From: DASRDR01 sp963812945 [NCBI: uncultured Candidatus Rokubacteria bacterium]
GTDB lineage: Bacteria > Methylomirabilota > Methylomirabilia > Rokubacteriales
Reading direction: 5' to 3'
Length of the DNA: 64,000 nucleotides
Assembly: GCA_963812945.1 (NCBI GenBank)
Contig: CAWEXD010000010.1
Span: 620,001-684,000, forward strand
Positions within the stretch are counted from its first letter, which is position 1. Every line of letters starts with the position of its first letter. Of this stretch, positions 41,175 to 49,588 are shown piece by piece. The notes beneath the pieces were generated by a model that was given only the letters and a program-made list of their open reading frames with translations, was not told the origin of the DNA and made no database searches. A program made the translations under genes and the position numbers.

Positions 41175-42272
41175 ATGCGCATCGCGATCGACGCGCGCCT
41201 GTGGGCCGAGCCACGTAGCGGCATCGGCCGCTACACGCGCTCCCTGACGGAGCACCTCCTCCGCCTCGCCCCGGAGGAGCGGTGGATTCTCTACGTCGAT
41301 CGCCCGCCGGGGCCGAGCGCCCCCGGCGCCGAGATCCGCTGTCTGGCAACGCCCCGGCGGCTCCTCTGGTCGCTCTGGCATGCGTCCCGGGACCTCCGGC
41401 GGCGCCCCGTGGATGTCTTCCACGGCGTGACGGGTTTCGAGCTGCCACCGCGCGGAACCGGGGCGCTCGTCACGACGGTGCACGATCTCGTGCCGCTCCA
41501 GCTGCCGGGCCTGGTGCCGGCCCGGCATCGCTGGGCCGTCCGGTGCCTCCTGGGCGGGGCGCTCCGGCGCGCGAGCCGGATCATCGCCGTGTCGGAGAGC
41601 ACGCGCGCCGAGCTCCTCGCGCGCTACCGCCTGCCCCCGGCGCGCGTGACGGTGGTGCCGGAAGCCGCCGCAGCGCACTTCGCGCCCCCGGCGCCCGCGG
41701 CCCTGGCCGCCGTGAAGACGCGCTACGGCCTCGCCCGCCCGTACGTCCTGTTCGTCGGCTTCCTCGAGCCGAAGAAGAACCTGGGCGTGCTGCTGCAGGC
41801 CGTCGCGCGGCTCCACCGGCGCGGCGCGTGGGGCTCGACGGAGCTCGTCGTCGCCGGCGCGCCCGGGTGGGGGCCGGACCCGGCGCGGCAGGCCCGCGCG
41901 CTGGGCCTCGACGGCCTGGTCCGATTCGTGGGACCGGTGCCGGACGCCGACCTGCCCGCCCTCTACGGCGGCGCGACCGCCTTCGCGTTCCCGTCGCTCT
42001 GGGAGGGCTTCGGACTGCCCGTCCTCGAGGCGATGGCGGCCGGCGCCCCGGTGGTCGCCTCCGATCGGGGCGCCCTGCCCGAGGTGACCGCGGGCGCGGC
42101 GCTCCACGTCGACCCGACGCCCGAGCCGCTGGCGGAGGCGCTGGGCCAGGTCCTCGCCGATGCGGCGCTGCGTGACCGGCTGCGCGCCGCGGGCCTGGCG
42201 CGGGCCGCCGAGTTCTCGTGGGAGCGGACGGCGCGCGAGACCCTGGCGGTCTACCGAGCGGCGGCCGCATGA
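41175..42272 (+). CDS. Glycosyltransferase family 4
   Basis: 365 residues, first gene of the operon. The N-terminus 'RIAIDARLWAEPRSGIGRYTRSLTEHLL' has the GIGRY loop. The donor domain has 'LFVGFLEPKKNLGVLLQAV', 'VVAGAPGWG', 'VRFVGPVPDADLPALYGGA' and 'PSLWEGFGLPVLEAMAAGAPVVASDRGALPEV' with both E-x7-E glutamates. It resembles mannosyl-type GT4 enzymes of O-antigen loci. It is clearly related to the genes at 43726 and 44862, suggesting duplication within the operon. It overlaps the flippase start by ATGA. Confidence 0.92.
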   Translation: MRIAIDARLWAEPRSGIGRYTRSLTEHLLRLAPEERWILYVDRPPGPSAPGAEIRCLATPRRLLWSLWHASRDLRRRPVDVFHGVTGFELPPRGTGALVTTVHDLVPLQLPGLVPARHRWAVRCLLGGALRRASRIIAVSESTRAELLARYRLPPARVTVVPEAAAAHFAPPAPAALAAVKTRYGLARPYVLFVGFLEPKKNLGVLLQAVARLHRRGAWGSTELVVAGAPGWGPDPARQARALGLDGLVRFVGPVPDADLPALYGGATAFAFPSLWEGFGLPVLEAMAAGAPVVASDRGALPEVTAGAALHVDPTPEPLAEALGQVLADAALRDRLRAAGLARAAEFSWERTARETLAVYRAAAA

Positions 42273-43726
42273 GCGCGCCCGTGGGCTCCACGGAGCGGAT
42301 GGCGCGGAACGCGGGGCTGAAAATCCTGGTCCAGGCGACGCGGCTCGCCTCGCTCGTCCTGGTCATCGCCATGGCGCGGATGCTCGGCCCGGCCGAGTTC
42401 GGCAAGTTCACCTTCGCGTACGCGCTCGCGACGATGCTGGGCGTCCTGCTGGAGTTCGGGGTCTCGCCGGTCCTGACGCGGGGCGTCGCGCGGGATCCGG
42501 CGGCGACCGCGGCCCAGTGGGCGTCGGCGGCGACCCTGAAGCTCGGGCTCCTGGGCCTGGCGGGGCCGCTCTTCGTCGCCCTGCCGCTCCTCGCTCGCCG
42601 CCCGTGGGACACGACGGCCGCCGTGTGGCTCCTCGGCCTGGCGCTCACGCTCCAGTCCTTCGTGGAGAATGGGGTGTCCGTGTTCACGGGAGTCCAGCGG
42701 CTCGATCACGAGCTCCGGGTGCGGCTCGTGGAGAAGGGCGTGCTCGTCGTCGCGGGCTTCGCGGCCCTCGGGCTGGGCGGGGGGCTGCTCGGCGTCGCCT
42801 TCGCGTTCGTCCTCGCGGCGGCGGTCTCGCTCGGGCTCACGACCTGGCGCATCCACCGGCGGCTCGCGCGGCTGGACGGCTGGTGGGAGGCCGCGGGGGC
42901 GTGGGCCCTCGCGCGCGAGCTCGCGCCCGTGGCCCAGGCGCTCCTCTTGGCCTTCGGCACCTCGCGCCTGGCTCCCGTGGCCGTCGCGCTGCTCGCCGGC
43001 GACGTGGCCGCGGGCCATTTCGGCGCCGCCTTCCGCGTCTACGACGTCGTGTCGATCGTGCCCGTCACGCTGATCGCGGCGGTCTATCCCGAGCTCGCGC
43101 GGACGCCGGCCGCGGCGCCGCGCTTCCGCGCCCTGACGACCCAGGCGGTCGAGGCGCTCCTCCTGGTCGCCTGGCCCATCGCCCTGGCGCTGGGGGTGGC
43201 CGCGCCGTGGCTGATCGGGTGGATCTACGGTCCGGGGTACCTGCTCGCGGCGCCGGCGCTGGCGCTCCTCGGCGCCGCCGTGGGCTGCGCCATGGTGCAG
43301 CATTTCTGCGGCGTCGTGTTCCTGGCGCTCGACCGGCCCCGGCGGTTGCGGGCCGTCGCCGCGCTCGCGTTCGTGACGAGCGCGCTCGTGACGCCGGGCC
43401 TCGTGCTGGCCGGCGGGGCGGCGGGCGCCGCCCTGGCGGTGCTGGTCGTCGAGCTGGTCGGCCTCGGGGCGAGCCTCTGGAGCCTCCGCCAGCTCGGCGC
43501 CTGGCCGCTCGGCCGGGGCGCCGTGAAGAGCCTCGGCGCCGCGGCGGCCGGCGCCGCCGCCGCGAGTCTCTGGCCGGCAGGGGGACCGGGGCGCCTCCTG
43601 CTCGCGCTCGGCGGCTATGCCGTGGCGCTCCTGGTGCTGCGGCCGGTGCCGGGGCCCGTCTGCATGCGTCTCTTGCGGGGCGCGCTCGGCCGCTCCGCCC
43701 CGCCGTCGATCGGGGAGGCGCGATAG
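42269..43726 (+). CDS. Polysaccharide flippase, Wzx/MATE-like (MOP superfamily)
   Basis: 485 residues from the ATG at 42269. About 12-14 membrane helices alternate with short basic loops. The N-terminal 'ARNAGLKILVQATRLASLVLVIAMARMLGPAEFGKFTFAYALATML' is the family's opening, with the conserved 'LGPxEFGxF'. Wzx proteins flip undecaprenyl-linked oligosaccharides from cytoplasm to periplasm for polymerisation. Its position among glycosyltransferases, with an initiating transferase downstream, fits a Wzx-dependent pathway. No wzy polymerase is recognised in the window. Confidence 0.9.
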   Translation: MSAPVGSTERMARNAGLKILVQATRLASLVLVIAMARMLGPAEFGKFTFAYALATMLGVLLEFGVSPVLTRGVARDPAATAAQWASAATLKLGLLGLAGPLFVALPLLARRPWDTTAAVWLLGLALTLQSFVENGVSVFTGVQRLDHELRVRLVEKGVLVVAGFAALGLGGGLLGVAFAFVLAAAVSLGLTTWRIHRRLARLDGWWEAAGAWALARELAPVAQALLLAFGTSRLAPVAVALLAGDVAAGHFGAAFRVYDVVSIVPVTLIAAVYPELARTPAAAPRFRALTTQAVEALLLVAWPIALALGVAAPWLIGWIYGPGYLLAAPALALLGAAVGCAMVQHFCGVVFLALDRPRRLRAVAALAFVTSALVTPGLVLAGGAAGAALAVLVVELVGLGASLWSLRQLGAWPLGRGAVKSLGAAAAGAAAASLWPAGGPGRLLLALGGYAVALLVLRPVPGPVCMRLLRGALGRSAPPSIGEAR

Positions 43727-44865
43727 TGCACGTCGTTCTCGACGCCCGGTACATCGCGCGGCGGCAGTCGGGCGTGGGCGCCTATGCCCAGCGGCTCATC
43801 GGCGGGCTGGCGCAGATCGACCAGCGGAACCGCTACACCTGCGTGGTGGCGGCGGACGGCCCGGGCTTGCCTGTCGACCAGGCGAACGTCGCGGCGTGGC
43901 CGACCCGCGTCTCGTTCGAGGACCACCTTCGCGGGGACCTGTGGCTCCTCGCCTACCTGCCGATCCGGCTTCGCGCGCTGGGCGCCGACGTCTACCACGG
44001 GCCGGCCGTCTTCCTGCCGCACGTGAAGCTCGGCTACCGGAGCGTCGTCACGATCCACGACCTGGTCTCGTTCCTCTTCCCGGAGACCGTGCCGAAGAAG
44101 TACAGCCTCTACATGCGGCTCATGACGCGGCTCGCGACGCGCTCGGCGGACCGCGTCATCGCCGTCTCCCAGGCGACGAAGGCCGACCTCGAACGCGTGC
44201 TCCGCGTGGACCCCGCGAAGATCGTCGTGATCCACGAGGCGGTCGGCCCCGAGTTCGCGCGGCCGCTCGCGCCGGAGGTGGTGGCGGCCACGGTCCGCCG
44301 CTACGGGCTCCGGCCCCCCTACTACCTGTTCGTCGGGAACCTCGAGCCGCGTAAGAACCTGCCGAATCTGATCGCCGCGTTCGCGGCCGTGCGGCGGCGC
44401 CTGGCGAGGGGCGCCCGGCCCCAGCTGGTCCTCGCGGGGACGCGCGCGTGGCTCCACGCCGGCATCTTCCGCGCCGTCGAGCAGCACGGGCTCGGCGAGG
44501 ACGTCGTGTTCACGGACTACGTCCCGGTGGGGGACCTGCCGGCGCTCTACGCGGGGGCGACCTGCTTCGTCTTCCCGTCCCTCTACGAGGGGTTCGGGCT
44601 GCCGGTGCTGGAAGCGATGGCCGCGGGCGCCCCGGTCATCGCCGCCCGCGCGGGCTCGATTCCCGAGGTCGCCGGCGGCGCCGCGCTTCTCGTCGACGCC
44701 CGCGACCCCGGGGAGCTCGCGACGGCGATGGAGACCGTGCTCTCGGACGTGGCGCTCCGCGAGCGCCTGATCGCCCACGGCCGGGCGCGCGCGGCGACGT
44801 TCGACTGGGAGACCGTGGCCCGCCGCACGCTGGCGGTCTACGAGGCGGTGTACCGCCGCACATGA
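43726..44865 (+). CDS. Glycosyltransferase family 4
   Basis: 379 residues from the GTG at 43726, which shares its G with the flippase stop. 'VVLDARYIARRQSGVGAYAQRLIGGL' opens the acceptor domain and 'VVTIHDLVSFLFPE' follows. 'LFVGNLEPRKNLPNLIAAF', 'VFTDYVPVGDLPALYAGA' and 'PSLYEGFGLPVLEAMAAGAPVIAARAGSIPEV' form the donor site. Close paralogue of the genes at 41175 and 44862. It overlaps the next gene by ATGA. Sugar specificity is unknown. Confidence 0.92.
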   Translation: MHVVLDARYIARRQSGVGAYAQRLIGGLAQIDQRNRYTCVVAADGPGLPVDQANVAAWPTRVSFEDHLRGDLWLLAYLPIRLRALGADVYHGPAVFLPHVKLGYRSVVTIHDLVSFLFPETVPKKYSLYMRLMTRLATRSADRVIAVSQATKADLERVLRVDPAKIVVIHEAVGPEFARPLAPEVVAATVRRYGLRPPYYLFVGNLEPRKNLPNLIAAFAAVRRRLARGARPQLVLAGTRAWLHAGIFRAVEQHGLGEDVVFTDYVPVGDLPALYAGATCFVFPSLYEGFGLPVLEAMAAGAPVIAARAGSIPEVAGGAALLVDARDPGELATAMETVLSDVALRERLIAHGRARAATFDWETVARRTLAVYEAVYRRT

Positions 44866-45974
44866 GGCTGGCGCTCGATGCCCGGAAGATCGACGACTTC
44901 GGGATCGGGACCTACATCCAGGGACTGCTGGATGCCCTCCCCGCGCTCGGGCGGCCCGAGGCGCTGGTGGCCTACCTCCCGCCGGGCCGCCCGCCGCCCC
45001 CGGCGGGGGCCGCCGCGTGGGGGCCGCGCGCGCGGTGGCGCCCGATCGCGGCGGGGACCTACTCGGTGGGAGAGCTCTGGCAGCTCGCGCTCGCCGCGCG
45101 CCGCGACCGGGCCGACCTCTTCCACGCCCCCCACTACGTGTGTCCCCCGTTCCTCCCCTGCCCCGCGGTGGTGACGGTGCACGACCTGATCCACCTGCGC
45201 TTTCCCCCGCGGCACCGCCACCCCGTGGCGCCCCTGTACGCGCGCCTCATGCTCCGGCTCGCGGTGCGCCGCGGGCGTCGGCTGATCACCGTCTCGGAGT
45301 CGACCCGCCGGGATCTCGTCGAGCGGCTCGGCGCCCGGCCCGAGCGGATCCGGGTGATCCCGAACGGCGTGGGCGCGCCCTTCGAGCCCGCCGAGCCCTC
45401 GGGGCGCGCGGACCCCGCGCTCGCCCCCCTCGGCGTGGAGCCGCCGTACTTCCTCTTCGTGGGCAATCCGCTGCCGCACAAGAACGTGGTCGGCCTGCTC
45501 GACGCGTTCGCCGGGCTCCCGCCCGCGCTCGGCTCCCTCGTCCTCGCCGGGATCCCGCCGGCCGCGCGTCCCCACGTCGACGGCCTCGTGGCGGCGCGCG
45601 GACTCCGGGACCGCGTCCGCGCGCTCGCGCCCCTGCCGGCGGTCACGCTGGCGCGTCTCTATCAGCAGGCCCGCGCGGTGGTGTGCCCGTCCCTGTGGGA
45701 AGGGTTCGGGCTCGCCGCGCTCGAGGCGATGGCGTGCGGCGCGCCGGTGGTCGCCGCGAACCGCGGCGGGCTCCCCGAGGTCGTGGGGGACGCGGGGCTG
45801 CTCGTCGATCCCACTAGCGTTGACGCGCTGCGTGAGGGTATGTATACTCTGGCCACTCAAGAACCTCTCCGCGCCGCGCTCCGGGCCCGCGGACTGGCCC
45901 GCGCGCGCGCATTCTCGTGGCGGCACGTCGCCGAGGCCACGGTCGCCGTCTACCGGGAGGCGCTGGGGCCCTGA
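44862..45974 (+). CDS. Glycosyltransferase family 4
   Basis: 370 residues from the ATG at 44862. 'LALDARKIDDFGIGTYIQGLLDALPAL' is the GT4 opening and 'VVTVHDLIHLRFPPRHRHP' the acceptor core. In the donor domain 'LFVGNPLPHKNVVGLLDAF', 'LAPLPAVTLARLYQQARAVVCPSLWEGFGLAALEAMACG' and 'NRGGLPEVVGDAGLLVDP' are conserved. It is the third member of the related GT4 set of this operon, with ATGA coupling to the previous gene and 16 bp to the next. Confidence 0.92.
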   Translation: MRLALDARKIDDFGIGTYIQGLLDALPALGRPEALVAYLPPGRPPPPAGAAAWGPRARWRPIAAGTYSVGELWQLALAARRDRADLFHAPHYVCPPFLPCPAVVTVHDLIHLRFPPRHRHPVAPLYARLMLRLAVRRGRRLITVSESTRRDLVERLGARPERIRVIPNGVGAPFEPAEPSGRADPALAPLGVEPPYFLFVGNPLPHKNVVGLLDAFAGLPPALGSLVLAGIPPAARPHVDGLVAARGLRDRVRALAPLPAVTLARLYQQARAVVCPSLWEGFGLAALEAMACGAPVVAANRGGLPEVVGDAGLLVDPTSVDALREGMYTLATQEPLRAALRARGLARARAFSWRHVAEATVAVYREALGP

Positions 45975-45990
45975 TGAGCGCGGGTGACTG

Positions 45991-47106
45991 ATGCGGGTCG
46001 CGCTGGTCCATGACTGGCTGACCGGCATGCGAGGCGGGGAGCGCGTCCTCGAAGCCCTGTTGGGCCTCTTCCCCGCGGCGGACATCTTCACCCTCGTGCA
46101 CGTTCCGGACACGGTCGCCCCGGCCATCGAGGCCCGGCCGATCCGCACGTCGTTCATCCAGCGACTTCCCGGGGCGCCGCGGCGATTTCGCCAGTACCTG
46201 CCGCTCTTCCCCCTTGCGGTGCGCCGCTTCGATCTCCGGGGCTACGATCTCGTGCTGGCGACGAGCCACTGCGTCGCGGTGGGGGCGCGGCCGCCCGCGA
46301 ACGCGGCGCATGTGGTCTACTGCTTTACGCCCATGCGCTACGCGTGGACCTTCGAGGGCGCCTACGTCGGGCGAGTCCCGCCGCTCGCGCGCGGGCCCAT
46401 TCGGCTCGCGCTCGCCGCGCTCCGCCGATGGGACCGCGCGGCGGGGCGGCGGGCGGGCCGCCTCGGGTGCATCTCGCGACACGTCGCCGCGCGGATCCGC
46501 CGGGCGTGGGGGCGGGAGGCGCAGGTCCTCTACCCGCCGGTGCGCACGGCCTTCTTCCGTCCCGCCGCCGGGGGCGAGGTCGGCGAGGCGCTCCTCTGCG
46601 TGTCCGCGCTCACGCCCTACAAGCGGGTCGACGTCGCGGTCGACGCCTGCACGCGGCTCGGCCGGCGGCTGGACGTCATCGGCGGGGGCCCGGAGCTCTC
46701 CCGGCTCCGGCGGCGCGCCGGCCCCACGGTGCGCTTCCTCGGCTGGCAACCCGACGCCGTCGTGCAGGAGGCGGTCGCGCGCTGCCGGGCGTTCCTCTTC
46801 CCGGGGGAGGAGGAGTTCGGGATCGCCCCGCTCGAGGCCACGGCGGCCGGGCGGCCGGTCATCGCCTACGGGCGCGGCGCCCTGACCGAGACGGTCGTGG
46901 ACGGGGTGACCGGGCTCTTCTTCCGGGAGCAGACGGCGGACGCCCTGATCGACGCGCTCGAGCGGAGCGAGGTGACGGGCTTCTCGCCGGAGAAGATCCG
47001 GGCGCACGCTCTCCGCTTCAGCGAGGAGACCTTCCGCCGGGAGATGGGCGCCTTCGTGGACGCGGCCCTCGCCGCGGGGACCCGGGAGGCGCGGGTCGCG
47101 TGCTGA
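45991..47106 (+). CDS. Glycosyltransferase family 4 (WbaZ-like)
   Basis: 371 residues. 'VALVHDWLTGMRGGERVLEALLGLFPAADIFTL' and 'SFIQRLPGAPRRFRQYLPLFPLAVRRFDLRGYDLVLATSHCVA' match the mannosyltransferase subgroup that includes WbaZ. The donor side has 'CVSALTPYKRVDVAVDAC', 'DVIGGGPELSRL' and 'FPGEEEFGIAPLEATAAGRPVIAYGRGALTETV', where the E-x7-E motif is preserved. It differs from the three preceding GT4 paralogues. It overlaps the following start codon by seven bases. Confidence 0.9.
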   Translation: MRVALVHDWLTGMRGGERVLEALLGLFPAADIFTLVHVPDTVAPAIEARPIRTSFIQRLPGAPRRFRQYLPLFPLAVRRFDLRGYDLVLATSHCVAVGARPPANAAHVVYCFTPMRYAWTFEGAYVGRVPPLARGPIRLALAALRRWDRAAGRRAGRLGCISRHVAARIRRAWGREAQVLYPPVRTAFFRPAAGGEVGEALLCVSALTPYKRVDVAVDACTRLGRRLDVIGGGPELSRLRRRAGPTVRFLGWQPDAVVQEAVARCRAFLFPGEEEFGIAPLEATAAGRPVIAYGRGALTETVVDGVTGLFFREQTADALIDALERSEVTGFSPEKIRAHALRFSEETFRREMGAFVDAALAAGTREARVAC

Positions 47107-48500
47107 AGGAGCGCCGCCTGTGGCTCGTGCTGGCGCTCGCGGCGGGCGACGCGCTGGCGGGCGCGCTCGCGCTCGTCGGAGCCTACCTCCTTCGCTTCCA
47201 GGCCGACGTGATCCCGGCGCCCCTCGGCATCCCCCCGTTGGAGCCGTACCTGTCGCTCCTGGTCCTGCTCCTCCCCCTGCACGCGCTCTCGCTCCGGGCG
47301 GTCGGGCTCTACGAGTACCGCCACGAGCGGTCCAAGGCCGACGAGGCCTTCACCGTCGTCCAGGGGGTCACGCTCGCCACGCTCCTCCTGGTCGCCGCGA
47401 CGTTCTTCTTCCGCGCCTTCTCCTACTCGCGGTGGTTCATGCTGATCTTCTGGGCGCTCGACGTGCTCGCGGTGTTCGGCGTCCGGCTGGCGATCCGCGA
47501 CGTCGTGCGCGCCTTGCGACGCCACGGGCGCTTCGTCCGCCGCGCGCTGGTGGTCGGGGCCGGGGAGCTCGGGCAGGAGGTCGTCCGGCGTCTCCGGAGC
47601 CACCCGGAGTTCGGCGTGCGCGTGGTCGGCTACCTGGACGACGGGCTCCCGGTCGGGGAGCGCCTGGAGGGGCGGGAGGTCCTCGGGGGCTGCGAGGCGG
47701 TCACCCGCGTGCTCGCCGACTACCGGGTGGACCAGCTCTTCCTGGCGCTGCCGCTCGATGCGCACCACGAAGTGCTGAAGGTGCTGAACGCCATCGAGGG
47801 CGAGCTGGTCGACGTCAAGATCGTGCCGGACGTGCTCCAGTTCGTCACCCTCCGGGCCGCCGTGGAGGAGCTCGAGGGGCTGCCCGTCATCAGCCTCGCG
47901 CAGTCCCCCATCACCGGCTGGGCGCGCGTGCTCAAGCGCCTCATGGACCTCGGCTTGGCGGCCTCCGGGCTGATCGTGCTGGCCCCGTTCTTCGGGGTCA
48001 TCGCGTACCTGATCCGGCGCTCGTCCTCGGGGCCCGTGCTCTACCGTCAGGAGCGCACGGGGCTCGACGGGCGCACGTTCGACATCCTCAAGTTCCGCAC
48101 GATGCCCGAGGGCACCGAGGCGGAGACGGGGCCGATGTGGGCCCCGCGGGGCGACCGCCGGCCGACCCGGATCGGACGGCTGCTCCGCCGCTTCTCGCTC
48201 GACGAGCTGCCCCAGCTCTGGAACGTGCTCACCGGGGACATGAGCCTCGTCGGGCCCCGCCCCGAGCGCCCCTTCTTCGTCCACCAGTTCAAGACGCGGA
48301 TCCCGCAGTACATGCTGCGCCACAAGGTCAAGGCCGGGCTCACGGGGTGGGCCCAGGTCAACGGGCTCCGGGGGAACACCTCCATCGAGAAGCGGATCGA
48401 GTACGACCTCTACTACATCCAGAACTGGTCCCTGGCGCTCGACGTGAAGATCATGATCCTCACGTTCTACCGGGCGTGGCAGCACCGGCACCTCGCGTGA
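47100..48500 (+). CDS. Undecaprenyl-phosphate sugar-1-phosphate transferase (WcaJ/WbaP-like)
   Basis: 466 residues from the GTG at 47100. Four N-terminal membrane helices (~1-115) precede a CoA-binding-like domain 'ALVVGAGELGQEVVRRLRSHP' (~145-270). A fifth helix 'LMDLGLAASGLIVLAPFFGVIAYLI' leads into the catalytic Bac_transf domain. Motifs: 'GPVLYRQERTGLDGRTFDILKFRTM', 'RIGRLLRRFSLDELPQLWNVLTGDMSLVGPRPERP' and 'VKAGLTGWAQVNGLRG'. It starts repeat-unit assembly by putting a sugar-phosphate on undecaprenyl phosphate at the inner membrane. It is the last glycan-assembly gene of the operon. Confidence 0.93.
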   Translation: MLKERRLWLVLALAAGDALAGALALVGAYLLRFQADVIPAPLGIPPLEPYLSLLVLLLPLHALSLRAVGLYEYRHERSKADEAFTVVQGVTLATLLLVAATFFFRAFSYSRWFMLIFWALDVLAVFGVRLAIRDVVRALRRHGRFVRRALVVGAGELGQEVVRRLRSHPEFGVRVVGYLDDGLPVGERLEGREVLGGCEAVTRVLADYRVDQLFLALPLDAHHEVLKVLNAIEGELVDVKIVPDVLQFVTLRAAVEELEGLPVISLAQSPITGWARVLKRLMDLGLAASGLIVLAPFFGVIAYLIRRSSSGPVLYRQERTGLDGRTFDILKFRTMPEGTEAETGPMWAPRGDRRPTRIGRLLRRFSLDELPQLWNVLTGDMSLVGPRPERPFFVHQFKTRIPQYMLRHKVKAGLTGWAQVNGLRGNTSIEKRIEYDLYYIQNWSLALDVKIMILTFYRAWQHRHLA

Positions 48501-48521
48501 GGGTGTGATGTGGGTGAGGCG

Positions 48522-49583
48522 ATGCGGGGGCTGATCCTCTCGGGCGGGCGGGGGACGCGGCTCCGCCCGATCACGTACACCTCGGCCAAGCAGCTGGTGC
48601 CCGTCGCCAACAAGCCCATCCTCTTCTACGGCCTCGAGGCGCTGGCCGCGACGGGCCTCACGGAGATCGGGATCGTCGTCGGCGACACCCATCGGGAGAT
48701 CCGGGACGCCGTCGGCGACGGCAGTCGCTGGGGCGTGCGGGTCACCTACATCCCCCAGGCGGCCCCGCTCGGGCTGGCGCACGCCGTCCTGACGGCCGAG
48801 GACTTTCTCCGGGGCGATCCGTTCATCGTGTACCTCGGCGACAACCTCATCCGGGAGCCGCTCGCCCCGCTGGCCGCGACGTTCCGCGCCGAGGCGCCGG
48901 CCGCCCAGATCCTGCTCGCGAAGGTGCCGAACCCCCAGGAGTTCGGCGTCGCGGTGCTGGACGGAGAGCGCGTCGTGCGGCTCGTCGAGAAGCCGGCCGC
49001 CCCCCCGTCGGACCTGGCCCTCGTCGGCGTCTACATGTTCGGGGACCACGTCTTCGACGCGGCCCGCGCCATCCGGCCGTCCGGGCGCGGGGAGCTCGAG
49101 ATCACCGACGCCATCCAGTACCTGATCGACCACGGGCACCGGGTGCGCCCCCACGTGATCGAGGGGTGGTGGAAGGACACCGGGAAGCTCGAGGACCTCC
49201 TCGAGGCGAACCGGATGGTGCTCGACACGCTCGAGGCGCGCGTCGACGGGCTGGTCGAGGACTCGGAGATCAGCGGGCGCGTCGTGGTCGAGGCGGGGGC
49301 GCGCGTGACGCGAAGCGTCGTGCGGGGCCCGGCCATCGTCGGCCGGGACGCGGTGGTCGAGAACGCGTACGTGGGGCCCTTCACCGCCATCGGCGACGGC
49401 GTCCACATCCGGGGGAGCGAGGTCGAGTACTCGATCATCCTGGAGGGCTCGTCCCTGAGCGACGTCGGGGCGCGGATCGAGTCGAGCCTGCTCGGCCGGA
49501 ACGTCCAGGTCTACCGGGCGGCCACGAAGCCGCGCGCGTACAATCTCATGCTGGGTGACCGTAGCCAGGTCGGGCTCGTGTAG
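48522..49583 (+). CDS. Glucose-1-phosphate thymidylyltransferase, long form (RmlA/RffH-like)
   Basis: 353 residues from the ATG at 48522; a GTG at 48510 is in frame four codons earlier. 'GLILSGGRGTRLRPITYTSAKQLVPVANKPILFY' is the nucleotidyltransferase P-loop, and 'LGDNLI', 'LVEKPAAPPSDLALVGVYMF' and 'WWKDTGKLEDLL' complete the active site. The final ~110 residues ('ISGRVVVEAGARVTRSVVRGPAIVGRDAVV') are a left-handed beta-helix, marking the long form found in actinobacteria and archaea. It makes dTDP-glucose for dTDP-sugars such as rhamnose. No rmlBCD genes are in view. Confidence 0.92.
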   Translation: MRGLILSGGRGTRLRPITYTSAKQLVPVANKPILFYGLEALAATGLTEIGIVVGDTHREIRDAVGDGSRWGVRVTYIPQAAPLGLAHAVLTAEDFLRGDPFIVYLGDNLIREPLAPLAATFRAEAPAAQILLAKVPNPQEFGVAVLDGERVVRLVEKPAAPPSDLALVGVYMFGDHVFDAARAIRPSGRGELEITDAIQYLIDHGHRVRPHVIEGWWKDTGKLEDLLEANRMVLDTLEARVDGLVEDSEISGRVVVEAGARVTRSVVRGPAIVGRDAVVENAYVGPFTAIGDGVHIRGSEVEYSIILEGSSLSDVGARIESSLLGRNVQVYRAATKPRAYNLMLGDRSQVGLV

Positions 49584-49588
49584 GCGGC

